DNA of 64,000 bases from JAWXBA01 sp048499805 (lineage in GTDB: Bacteria; Gemmatimonadota; Gemmatimonadetes; Gemmatimonadales; GWC2-71-9). The notes below the pieces were generated by a model. It saw only the letters and a list, made by a program, of their open reading frames with translations, had not been told where the DNA came from and did not search any database. Shown in pieces: positions 16,670 to 24,167 of the stretch. Each line of letters begins with the position of its first letter. Within the stretch, counting starts at the first letter, position 1. Made by a program: the position numbers and the translations under genes. The stretch covers positions 496,001-560,000 of the forward strand of contig JASNZF010000001.1 in NCBI GenBank assembly GCA_048499805.1, given 5' to 3'.

Positions 16670-18065
16670 ACGGCCCTTCCGCCACATGGCGCGGATCGTC
16701 GAGTACCAGCGCCCGCACGGTGGTGCCAGCCATGGTCTCCGGCTGTCCCTCTGGGATGATCAACAGCGCGTTGGCGGCCACCATCGAGGTCAGGATGCCG
16801 GAGCCCTGGGGACCGGTGAGTCGAGCCTCCAGGGAGCCGTCCGCTGCGGGGGTCACCACCGCGCGGAGGAAGTGCTGGAGCGTCGGGCCGACCTTGATCC
16901 GCTCCATGACCCGTACCGGGACCGTCCGCCGGAACGGCAGCCGGTGCCCCATCATCTTCCGGATCGCCGGCCGCACGAAGAGCTCGAAGGTCACCATGGT
17001 GCTGACCGGGTTGCCGGGGAGGCCGATCCACGGGAGCGGGGCGGGGGGGCAGGGGGGCAGGGGGGCCGAACTTTCCGGTGCGCCTCCCGCATCCCTCACC
17101 TGACGACTCGGAGCCAACCCTGCGGTCTCGGCCCCGCGGCCCCCCGGCCCCCCGGCCCCGCGGCCCCCCTGCCCCCCTGCCCCCCCGACCATCCCAAACC
17201 CCACCGGTGCCCCGGGACGCATCCGCAGCTTCCAGAATCCCATCTCGGTGTCCAGCTCCGCCAGGGCCGCACGGAGATGGTCGTGCTCCCCGACCGAGAT
17301 ACCCGCCGTCGTGACCAGCAGGTCGCAGTCCGCCGCCCGCTCGAGGTGCCGGCGCAGGCTCTCGATGGTGTCGGCCGCGATCCCCAGGTTGACCGGGATC
17401 CCGCCGGCCTGCCGGACCAGTGCCACCAGGGTGTGGGTGTTGGAGCTGGCGATCTTCCGTCCCGCGATGATCTCCTCGGGCTGGTCGACGTCAACGATCT
17501 CGTCGCCGCTGCCGAGGATCGCCACCCTGGGACGGCGATGGACCACTGGGTGCGCCACCGCCATCGAGGCGAGGACGCCGAGCCGCGCCGGGGTGACCTC
17601 CTCCCCCGCCCGGAGCACCTCGGTGCCCTGGGTGATGTCCTCGCCGGCCTGCCGGATGTTGACCCCGGCGTCGCGGTCGGACCGGATCACCACCACCTCG
17701 GCGCCATGGTCGGTGTCCTCCTGCCGGATCACCGAGTCCGCGCCGTCGGGCAGCGGGGCGCCGGTGAAGATCCGGGCGCACTCGCCCGACCCGATCACGC
17801 GGGTGGGAAACTGCCCCGCGGCGATCTGCTCCACGACCCGGAGGGTGATGGGTGCGTCGGCCCTGGCCCCGCGCACGTCAGCCGCGCGCGCGGCGTAGCC
17901 GTCCATGGCGGAGTTGGTCCACGGGGGAATGTTGAGCGGGCTGACGACCGGCTCGGCGAGCACGCTGCCGAGGGCATCGTCGAGCGGGACCCGGAGGGCG
18001 GGCTGAAGGGCGATGGCGGCGAGGATCCGCCGCCCGGCCTCGCCCGCGGCCAGCGGCGCGTTCAC
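16665..18065 (-). CDS. moeA: Molybdopterin molybdenumtransferase with in-frame repeat insertion
   Basis: MoeA inserts molybdate into adenylylated molybdopterin. The protein shows NSAMDGYA near the N-terminus, FTGAPLPDGAD, the MPT-binding-domain segment TTAGISVGEHD, PGAPVGFGM and GLPGNPVST. It is 466 residues long against about 410 in E. coli. The excess is one low-complexity Gly/Pro/Ala block (about residues 293-342) lying exactly between GFGM and PWIGLPGNP, and it is encoded by an inverted pair of octamer arrays. The GTG at 18065 overlaps the mobB stop. The enzyme may still fold if the block loops out. Confidence 0.92.
   Translation of the reverse strand: MNAPLAAGEAGRRILAAIALQPALRVPLDDALGSVLAEPVVSPLNIPPWTNSAMDGYAARAADVRGARADAPITLRVVEQIAAGQFPTRVIGSGECARIFTGAPLPDGADSVIRQEDTDHGAEVVVIRSDRDAGVNIRQAGEDITQGTEVLRAGEEVTPARLGVLASMAVAHPVVHRRPRVAILGSGDEIVDVDQPEEIIAGRKIASSNTHTLVALVRQAGGIPVNLGIAADTIESLRRHLERAADCDLLVTTAGISVGEHDHLRAALAELDTEMGFWKLRMRPGAPVGFGMVGGAGGQGGRGAGGPGGRGAETAGLAPSRQVRDAGGAPESSAPLPPCPPAPLPWIGLPGNPVSTMVTFELFVRPAIRKMMGHRLPFRRTVPVRVMERIKVGPTLQHFLRAVVTPAADGSLEARLTGPQGSGILTSMVAANALLIIPEGQPETMAGTTVRALVLDDPRHVAEGPW
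17043..17187. repeat. Inverted octamer arrays inside moeA (locus A9)
   Basis: Within the moeA frame, three AGGGGGGC-type units (17043-17066) face seven units of the CCCCCCTG/CCCCCCGG type (17132-17187). The spacer of about 65 bp resembles neither flank. The whole block is roughly 149 bp and keeps the moeA frame open. Confidence 0.85.
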
Positions 18066-18586
18066 GCCTCGAGGACCTTGGCGTGCTCCCAGGCCAGCGA
18101 GGTGAGCAGGTTGAGCCACATCGTGTCCGAGAACCGCAGCACCCGGCACTTGGCCCGCAGCTCGCGGCTGTCGGTCACGATCGCCACCCAGAGCCCGGCG
18201 TTCGCGGCCGCCTCGTCATACAGCGGGGTGGCGGCGGTCTCGCTGCGGTAGACCTCGACCCGCGGGATGGCCGCCTGCTTGAACCCCTCGACCAGGACGA
18301 TGTCGGCCCCGGCGAAGTAGCGCCGGGCCAGTGTCTCGGGGTCCTCGGTGTCGGGGGATCGCTCGAAGACGACCCGCAGCTCGGGCGAGGCAATGAGCAC
18401 CCGCTCGGCGTTGCCCTCGTGGAAGTGCCGCCAGGTGTCGGTGCCCTCCCGGTCGGCATCGGCGGGGTGGGAGGCGTGCTTGATCGTCATGACCCGCTTG
18501 CCCTGGCGCCGGAACTCGCGCGCCATCGCCACGAGGAGGGTGGTCTTGCCGGCGTTCTTCCGGCCCACGACGGAGAAGATGCGCAT
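18062..18586 (-). CDS. mobB: Molybdopterin-guanine dinucleotide biosynthesis protein B
   Basis: A 174-residue P-loop GTPase of usual MobB length. It begins with SVVGRKNAGKTTL (Walker A), and has the TIKHASH motif and DIVLVEGFK (Walker B region). It helps MobA in attaching GMP to molybdopterin. It overlaps both mobA (1 bp) and moeA (4 bp) and sits in a molybdenum cofactor operon. Confidence 0.93.
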   Translation of the reverse strand: MRIFSVVGRKNAGKTTLLVAMAREFRRQGKRVMTIKHASHPADADREGTDTWRHFHEGNAERVLIASPELRVVFERSPDTEDPETLARRYFAGADIVLVEGFKQAAIPRVEVYRSETAATPLYDEAAANAGLWVAIVTDSRELRAKCRVLRFSDTMWLNLLTSLAWEHAKVLEA

Positions 18587-19173
18587 CAGGCCTGCTCGTT
18601 GGCGAGGGTGAGATCTGCCGGGGTGTTGACGTTGAAGAAGAGCCGCGCCGGGTCGCCGAGGGCGGCGATCGTCGGGGCAGGAAGTATGTGCACGCAGACG
18701 TCGCGATGGAATCCGATCGCCCGCGGGTCGCCCCGCGCCACCGCCGCCGCGATTGCCGGCTCACAGGCCGGCCCATAGGCGGCACAGAGCGGTTCGACCC
18801 CGCGGGGGCCAGCGCTTGTCGGCAGGCAGGCGTCGGCGTCCGCAAGCCCCGACGCCAGGGCCCTGAGCAGGGCCGCGGTCACGAACGGCATGTCCCACGC
18901 GGTCACCACGACCGGGGCGGGGCCCCGACGCACCGCCGTCCAGATCCCGCCGAGCGCTCCGAGCCCGGGTGCCGTATCGGCGACGACCTCCAACCCGGTG
19001 CGCCAGCCGCCCGCCCCAGCATCATTCGCCACCAGCAGGGGTGCCGAGCCGAACGCCACCTCGAACTCAGCCACCAGCCGATCCAGGATCCGCACCCCCC
19101 CAACGCGTTCCAGCCCCTTCGGGCGTCCGCCGAACCGGGAGGAGGCTCCGCCCGCCAGGATCACTCCGCGCAA
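18586..19173 (-). CDS. mobA: Molybdenum cofactor guanylyltransferase
   Basis: A nucleotidyltransferase with the N-terminal signature GVILAGGASSRFGGRPKGLE and the metal-binding AWDMPFV segment; the C-terminal NVNTPADL is typical of MobA. It transfers GMP from GTP to molybdopterin. The start is uncertain: a TTG at 19173 gives MRGVILAGG, whereas a GTG at 19164 overlaps the fdhD stop as GTGA, the pattern used by several neighbours, and would give MILAGG. About 192-195 residues. Confidence 0.9.
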   Translation of the reverse strand: MRGVILAGGASSRFGGRPKGLERVGGVRILDRLVAEFEVAFGSAPLLVANDAGAGGWRTGLEVVADTAPGLGALGGIWTAVRRGPAPVVVTAWDMPFVTAALLRALASGLADADACLPTSAGPRGVEPLCAAYGPACEPAIAAAVARGDPRAIGFHRDVCVHILPAPTIAALGDPARLFFNVNTPADLTLANEQA

Positions 19174-19961
19174 TGGACATGCGGGGTGCCGCTCACCGCC
19201 CTCCCGATCAGGATCATCCCGGCCCGCCGCGCGATCTCGACGGCCAGGGTGCTCGGCACCGATGGGGTGGCTACCCAACCCAGGCGGGCCCGCGCCGACT
19301 TCGCGGCCAGCTCCGCCGAGATCCGCCCGGTGACGAGGAGTCCCAGCCCCTCGACCGGGCGCCGCGCCAGCAGCGCGGCGCCGATCACCTTGTCCACCGC
19401 ATTGTGCCGACCGATGTCCTCCGCGTGCGTCAGCAGGGCCTGACCATCGGTCAGGGCCGCCGCGTGGATGCCCCCGGTGTCGCGGTAGCGTTCCCCCAGG
19501 GCGAAGAGCTCTTTGAACCGGGCCCGGAGCGCCTCGGCCGCCGGCGCGTCGGATGGCAGGGGCTCCCCCCGGCGCGCCGCGTGCGGGAGGGGGTTGAGCG
19601 ACTCATCGCTGAGCCAGATCCCCACCGCTCCGCACCCTGACGCCAGCACCTGCTGGCGCCCGCTGGCGTTGATCGCGGCAACCCGCTCCGCGTCGAGCTC
19701 CGCCCAGAACCCGAGGTCGGTGGCGCAGGGACGGAGCCGGACATCCTCCACGCGCTCGATGTATCCCTCGCCCGCCAGCCAGCCGAGGGCGAGTTCCTCG
19801 AGCTGGTCGGGGGTGCACATCCAGGTCACCGCTGGCTGGTGGTTGATCTCGAGCCAGACCGGCACCTCCTCGACGGCGGCGCCGTCGGCCATCCGCCCGC
19901 CGCGCTTGGCGGGGCGGACGGGGTCAGGGGAGTCCGGTGCAGTCGGCATGGAGGGTGGCAT
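19161..19961 (-). CDS. fdhD: Formate dehydrogenase accessory sulfurtransferase FdhD
   Basis: A 266-residue protein with FdhD features: EELALGWLAGEGYI, GGIHAAAL and the conserved AEDIGRHNAVDKV. FdhD delivers sulfur to the molybdenum cofactor of formate dehydrogenase. The usual CGxC motif reads SGCGAVG here, so the second Cys is Val. The first Cys, the one essential in E. coli, is kept. No formate dehydrogenase gene is in the window. The 5' end overlaps the PTPS-like gene by about 38 bp; an ATG at 19949 or 19892 may be the real start. Confidence 0.9.
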   Translation of the reverse strand: MPPSMPTAPDSPDPVRPAKRGGRMADGAAVEEVPVWLEINHQPAVTWMCTPDQLEELALGWLAGEGYIERVEDVRLRPCATDLGFWAELDAERVAAINASGRQQVLASGCGAVGIWLSDESLNPLPHAARRGEPLPSDAPAAEALRARFKELFALGERYRDTGGIHAAALTDGQALLTHAEDIGRHNAVDKVIGAALLARRPVEGLGLLVTGRISAELAAKSARARLGWVATPSVPSTLAVEIARRAGMILIGRAVSGTPHVHCAE

Positions 19962-20343
19962 CCTCGGAAACGCGGACCCGGTCCAGTCGCACCCCCGCGG
20001 GGAGCCGGACGGCGATGCGCTGGAAGAACAGCACCGCGAGGGCCTCGCAACTCGGCTGCTGGGAACCGTCGGCGAAGGCGGGCACCGCGACGTTCAGTTC
20101 CTGGCCATCCAGGGCGAGGACCTCCTCGGCGAGGATGGCGTCCAGGGCCGGCAGGTCCATGATCATGGTGGTGGTGGGATCGAGCGGCCCGGAGATCGCC
20201 ACCTGGCAGTGATAGGCGTGCCCGTGCGCGGGCTCCGCGCTGGTCCAGCCGAATCGCTCGCGGTTGGCCTCCGCCGTCCACGCCGGCACCCAGTAGCGAT
20301 GCCGGGCGTGGAAGGTGACGGAGCGCGTCAGCGATACCGGCAC
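19924..20343 (-). CDS. 6-pyruvoyl-tetrahydropterin synthase / QueD-family protein
   Basis: A 139-residue protein of the T-fold PTPS family. Zinc-binding histidines are visible in FHARHRY and HGHAYH, and a conserved acidic motif in IMDLPALDAIL. Members make sepiapterin/6-carboxytetrahydropterin from dihydroneopterin triphosphate in queuosine or pterin pathways. No other queuosine gene is nearby, and the operon is concerned with molybdopterin, so its exact role is open. I chose the GTG at 20343; the longer frame upstream is a shadow of the barrel gene. Confidence 0.8.
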   Translation of the reverse strand: MPVSLTRSVTFHARHRYWVPAWTAEANRERFGWTSAEPAHGHAYHCQVAISGPLDPTTTMIMDLPALDAILAEEVLALDGQELNVAVPAFADGSQQPSCEALAVLFFQRIAVRLPAGVRLDRVRVSEDATLHADCTGLP

Positions 20344-20347
20344 GGGG

Positions 20348-21064
20348 TCAGGGCCAGGGGAACGGGAAGCCGACGCCGAGGGTGTACACCCCCGTCGCCA
20401 CCCACTGCTTGACCCGCTGGCCCGCCAGCACCGCATTGGGGTTCTCGTTGGTGCCGGGGTCGAGCGCCGGCTCCTCGCGGTAGCTCTCCGGGTAGGTCAC
20501 CTTGACGAAGTGACTCCGGGCCTCGGCCCGGATGAACAGGTTTTCGCCGAGGTGGAGCCGGAACCCGATCGTCGGCGCCAGGTAGATGCGCTTGCCGTAG
20601 TTCCAACCGCTGGTGTCGGCGGGAACCTTGCCGGCCAGGTCGAGTCCGGTGGCGCCGCCGAGGTACGGCGCCAGGCCGTGCCAGGTCTTCCCACCGGTCA
20701 GGTTGAGCAGGAGGTTGATCCCCAGGGTCGCAAAGCTCTGGTCCACCGGCCCGGTCACCCGGGTGGCGACCGGCGCGTCGGCATCGACGATTAGCCGCTG
20801 GAGGGTGCCGGCGCCGAATTCCATACCGAACAGCAGGGGACCGCGCGCGCCGATCTCCGCCCGGAAACCGTAGAGGGTGCCCGAGTTCGGCACGATGCCG
20901 AGGTTGCCGCCGCCGCCCCGGAAGAAGCTCGCCTGTGGCACCAGGAGGGAGCCGTGCTTCAGGTCGCGATAGGGCGAGGAACTGGGGTCGTGCCCCACCT
21001 GGGCGCCGGTGGTGGCAAGGGGCAGGACCAGCAGGGCGACCAGCAGGGGAAGGGAACCGCGCAT
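20348..21064 (-). CDS. Putative outer-membrane beta-barrel protein
   Basis: A 238-residue protein with a signal peptide (ATTGAQ) followed by alternating short amphipathic strands rich in Gly and aromatic residues. The C-terminal VYTLGVGFPFPWP is barrel-like. I recognise no named family. It lies 4 bp upstream of the PTPS-like gene and 27 bp after gpmI, so it is probably in the same transcript. The ATG at 21064 is preferred over 21088 because it gives a cleaner signal peptide. Confidence 0.6.
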   Translation of the reverse strand: MRGSLPLLVALLVLPLATTGAQVGHDPSSSPYRDLKHGSLLVPQASFFRGGGGNLGIVPNSGTLYGFRAEIGARGPLLFGMEFGAGTLQRLIVDADAPVATRVTGPVDQSFATLGINLLLNLTGGKTWHGLAPYLGGATGLDLAGKVPADTSGWNYGKRIYLAPTIGFRLHLGENLFIRAEARSHFVKVTYPESYREEPALDPGTNENPNAVLAGQRVKQWVATGVYTLGVGFPFPWP

Positions 21065-21091
21065 GGGAATCCGGAAGTGGAAGGTCACGTG

Positions 21092-22657
21092 TCAGTGGGC
21101 GCCGGTCGTGGCGGCCAGCGTCGTTCCAGTCATTTCAGCCGGCTGGGGCAGGCCCAGCAGCCCGAGTACCGTTGGAGCCACGTCGCACAGCGCGCCGCCG
21201 CGCCGGAGCGGCCCAATGCCGTCGCCCACCCCAACCAGCGGCACCGGGTTCGTGGTGTGGGCGGTGTGGGGTCCACCGGTCCTGGGATCGAGCATCATCT
21301 CCGCATTGCCGTGGTCCGCCGTGATCAGGAGACGGGTACCGCTGGCTTCGGCCGCGGCCAGGATCCGCCCCAGGCACCGGTCCACCGTCGCCACCGCCTC
21401 GAGCACTGCCGGGAACACGCCGGTATGCCCGACCATGTCGGCGTTGGCGAAGTTGCAGAGCAGGAAATCATGTTCCCGGGCCTGCATCGCGCGGACCAGG
21501 GCGTTGGCAATCCCGTCTGCGCTCATCTCCGGCGCCAGGTCGTAGGTCGCCACCTTCTGGGAGGGGATCAGGCACCGCTCCTCGCCCCGGTACGGGGGCT
21601 CGTGACCGCCGTTGAAGAAATAGGTCACGTGCGGGTACTTCTCCGTCTCGGCGGTCCGGAACTGGGTCCGGTCCGCGTCCTGGAGCACCTCCGCCATGAT
21701 CCGCGCCATGCTGAACGGCGGGAACGCCACCGGGATCGGGAAGGTCTGGTCGTACTGCGTCATGGTGACGCAGCGCAGGGCCGGGCGGTCCGGTACCGCG
21801 AAGCCGTCGAACCCGGCGATCGCCAGCGCCCGCACGATCTGCCGCATCCGGTCGCTGCGATAGTTGACGAAGAAGATCCCGTCGCCTGCACGCAGCGGCG
21901 CCACCGGCGCGCCGTCGCGCTGGAGCACGATCGGCTTGACGAACTCATCGGTCTCACCCCGTGCGAAGGCCTCCCGCACCGCCGCCACGGGGTCCGCTGC
22001 CGCGATTCCCACCCCGTGCACCAGTGCATCGTAGGCCAGCCGGGTGCGCTCCCAGCGGCGGTCGCGATCCATCGCGAAATACCGCCCGGTAAGGGAGCCG
22101 ATCACTCCCCGTGGGCCGGCCAGCCGTTCGAGGTCGGCCTGCAGCTTGGCGACGACCTGATCGCCGATCCGGGGGAGGGTGTCGCGGCCGTCCAGGAACC
22201 CCTGAACCGCGATTCGTGGCACCTCGCGGCGGACCCCGAGCTCGATCGCGGCGACCAGGTGCTCGTCAATCGCGTGGACCCCGCCCGGACCCAGGAGCCC
22301 CACCAGGTGAAGGGTTCCGCCCGTCCGGCGCAGGTGTTCGGTCAGCTCGACCAGCGGGGCCAGGTCGAAGAACGCCCCGGAGCGGACGCTCTGGGAGATG
22401 CGCACCAGGTCCTGCGGAACCACCCGGCCGGCCCCGAGGTTCAGGTGCCCGACCTCCGAGTTGCCCATCTGGCCCTCGGGGAGGCCCACGGCCAGCCCGC
22501 TCGCCTCGAGCAGGGTCCTGGTGGGGAGTGACCAGAGACGCTGCCAGTTCGGGGTGTCGCCCAGGGCGATTGCGTTTCCCTCGCGCTCGGCGCGGTGTCC
22601 CCAGCCGTCGAGGACGATCAGCGCGACTGGCGACCCCCGACGGCTGCCGTTTGACAT
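21092..22657 (-). CDS. gpmI: 2,3-bisphosphoglycerate-independent phosphoglycerate mutase
   Basis: A 521-residue alkaline-phosphatase-fold enzyme of normal length. It begins VALIVLDGWG with metal-binding Asp, has the phospho-acceptor Ser in GQMGNSEVGH, and carries later metal ligands in NFANADMVGHTG and ITADHGNAE. It interconverts 3- and 2-phosphoglycerate in glycolysis and gluconeogenesis. It is divergent from the SH3 protein gene, with only 30 bp between the start codons, and appears to head the minus-strand operon that runs to moeA. Confidence 0.96.
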   Translation of the reverse strand: MSNGSRRGSPVALIVLDGWGHRAEREGNAIALGDTPNWQRLWSLPTRTLLEASGLAVGLPEGQMGNSEVGHLNLGAGRVVPQDLVRISQSVRSGAFFDLAPLVELTEHLRRTGGTLHLVGLLGPGGVHAIDEHLVAAIELGVRREVPRIAVQGFLDGRDTLPRIGDQVVAKLQADLERLAGPRGVIGSLTGRYFAMDRDRRWERTRLAYDALVHGVGIAAADPVAAVREAFARGETDEFVKPIVLQRDGAPVAPLRAGDGIFFVNYRSDRMRQIVRALAIAGFDGFAVPDRPALRCVTMTQYDQTFPIPVAFPPFSMARIMAEVLQDADRTQFRTAETEKYPHVTYFFNGGHEPPYRGEERCLIPSQKVATYDLAPEMSADGIANALVRAMQAREHDFLLCNFANADMVGHTGVFPAVLEAVATVDRCLGRILAAAEASGTRLLITADHGNAEMMLDPRTGGPHTAHTTNPVPLVGVGDGIGPLRRGGALCDVAPTVLGLLGLPQPAEMTGTTLAATTGAH

Positions 22658-22679
22658 GCTCCCCCACGTGTTCTACTAT
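22651..22679 (+). promoter_or_regulatory. Sigma-70-like promoter, predicted leaderless start at 22688
   Basis: A perfect TTGACA (22651-22656), a 17-bp spacer and TACTAT (22674-22679) precede the ATG by 8 bp. The predicted transcription start therefore falls at or next to the ATG, and no Shine-Dalgarno fits between. The -35 lies inside the 5' end of the divergent gpmI gene. Confidence 0.7.
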
Positions 22680-22687
22680 GCCGCACA

Positions 22688-23749
22688 ATGACTTCCGTGC
22701 CGCAATCTAGTCCCGCGACAGGTCGGCTACCAGCCTTGCTGCTGGCGGCGGTGGCCCTGCTGGGCGGGTCCGAGAGCGTCGCCCAGACCACCGCACGACT
22801 CACCGCCGAGACCACCTTTCACAAGGATCCGGGCGGGGTGCGGCTGGTCACCCTGAACCGCAATACCCAGGTCACCGTGGTGCGCACCCGGAACGACTGG
22901 GCCGAGGTGACGATCGAGGGGTGGATCTGGTCCCGGTCCCTCGGCGGTACCACCCGCGACGGGTTCAACCTCGCCGTCACCGCCGAATCCGGCGAGAATG
23001 TCCGGGCCCAGCCCGACGGCCAGATCATCGGTCGTGCCGTGTTCGGGGCGCTGTTCGACCGGGTCCGGGCCGAGGGAGGGTGGACCAGGGTGCGGCGCAC
23101 CGGCTGGGTGGCAGCCTCCGCCCTCCCCGCCGCAGTCACCGCACCGCGGCCGCCCCCGCCCCCACCCCCGCCGGCCGCGACCCCAACCCGCCCGGCGCCC
23201 ACCGCTGTCGACAGCGGCCCGCGACGGCCCTCCGCCCCGTCCGATGATCCCAACCCCGTGACCGGCCTGGTCCGGGGCACCGGCATCTCCGTGGTGCCCG
23301 GGGGCGAACGGTTCGCCGAGTTCACCGCTCCGGCCGACGGGCGGGTGATCGGGCGCCAGGGGGACTGGGTGCGGGTGCGCCTGGAGGGATGGGTCCGGGC
23401 CGCTGACCTGGCCAATCCGCGCGATGCCGACGTCCCGCGGATCACCGCGGAGGACCTCCGGCTCAACCCGGATCGGTTCGTGGGCCAGACCGTGGACTGG
23501 CGGCTCCAGTTCCTGGCGGTCCTGGTGGCCGACGAGCTGCGGCCTGAGCTGCCCCCGGGGGCGCCGTTCCTGCTCACCCGGGGCCCGCTCCCCGAGGCGG
23601 GGTTCGTCTACGTCATCGTCACCGCGGCCCAGGCGGAGCGGTTCCGGCAGATGTCCCCCCTCGACGAGTTCGAGGCCCGGGCGATCATCCGGGCCCCCAG
23701 GACTCGCTATCTTCCCAATCCGGTAATCGAGCTGCAGGGCAACCCGTAA
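22688..23749 (+). CDS. Secreted SH3-domain protein with proline-rich linker
   Basis: A 353-residue exported protein with a signal peptide ending SVAQ. It appears to have two to three bacterial SH3 modules (about 35-85, 90-150 and 200-250), each with a Gly-Trp-(I/V) ending such as EGWIWSRSL, RTGWVAASAL and EGWVRAADL. They are separated by a Pro/Ala-rich linker (about 155-190). The last 100 residues are an unassigned domain. Such proteins usually bind cell wall or other envelope partners. It has a consensus promoter directly before its ATG. Confidence 0.75.
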   Translation: MTSVPQSSPATGRLPALLLAAVALLGGSESVAQTTARLTAETTFHKDPGGVRLVTLNRNTQVTVVRTRNDWAEVTIEGWIWSRSLGGTTRDGFNLAVTAESGENVRAQPDGQIIGRAVFGALFDRVRAEGGWTRVRRTGWVAASALPAAVTAPRPPPPPPPPAATPTRPAPTAVDSGPRRPSAPSDDPNPVTGLVRGTGISVVPGGERFAEFTAPADGRVIGRQGDWVRVRLEGWVRAADLANPRDADVPRITAEDLRLNPDRFVGQTVDWRLQFLAVLVADELRPELPPGAPFLLTRGPLPEAGFVYVIVTAAQAERFRQMSPLDEFEARAIIRAPRTRYLPNPVIELQGNP

Positions 23750-23763
23750 AGCAGGACACGGCC

Positions 23764-24123
23764 ATGAACGATCAGCTGCGCGAGCGGATCCAGCGCCGCC
23801 TCGAGGCGCTCAGCGACGAGCGCGGGTACCAGATCCTGGATTACGTGGAGTTTCTCGAGAGCAAGTACGCCCAGCGGGCCGCCCCGACGGGAATCCTGGC
23901 CACCATCTCCGAGGGGATCGAGGACACCATGCGCGCCGCCAAGGTGCCCATCACCGCGATCCGGACGACCACCGGCCTGGTGGACAGTGCCGCCAAGGTG
24001 ATGCGCGGGGTGGCCGCCGCCGCCGGGTCGGTCGTCGACGAGGCGGTCAAGGTCGCCTCCTCCCCGGCCCCGAAGCCGGGGACCAAGACCCCCCCGCCCC
24101 CGGTGGACCCGCCACCCGGCTGA
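23764..24123 (+). CDS. Small hypothetical protein with N-terminal helical motif
   Basis: A 119-residue protein, 14 bp after the SH3 gene and probably co-transcribed. The first 40 residues (LEALSDERGYQILDYVEFLESKYA) look like a DUF2281-type helical segment. The middle is Ala/Val-rich and amphipathic, and the tail is a Pro/Lys-rich disordered stretch. No catalytic motif is visible and I do not recognise its function. Confidence 0.55.
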   Translation: MNDQLRERIQRRLEALSDERGYQILDYVEFLESKYAQRAAPTGILATISEGIEDTMRAAKVPITAIRTTTGLVDSAAKVMRGVAAAAGSVVDEAVKVASSPAPKPGTKTPPPPVDPPPG

Positions 24124-24133
24124 CCGGCCCTGC

Positions 24134-24162
24134 TTGCGTCCGTTCGGCGCGGCGTCTAGAAT
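24134..24162 (+). promoter_or_regulatory. Sigma-70-like promoter, predicted leaderless start of guaB
   Basis: TTGCGT (24134-24139), a 17-bp spacer and TAGAAT (24157-24162) end 5 bp before the guaB ATG. The predicted transcript would begin at the start codon. Confidence 0.6.
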
Positions 24163-24167
24163 CAAGG

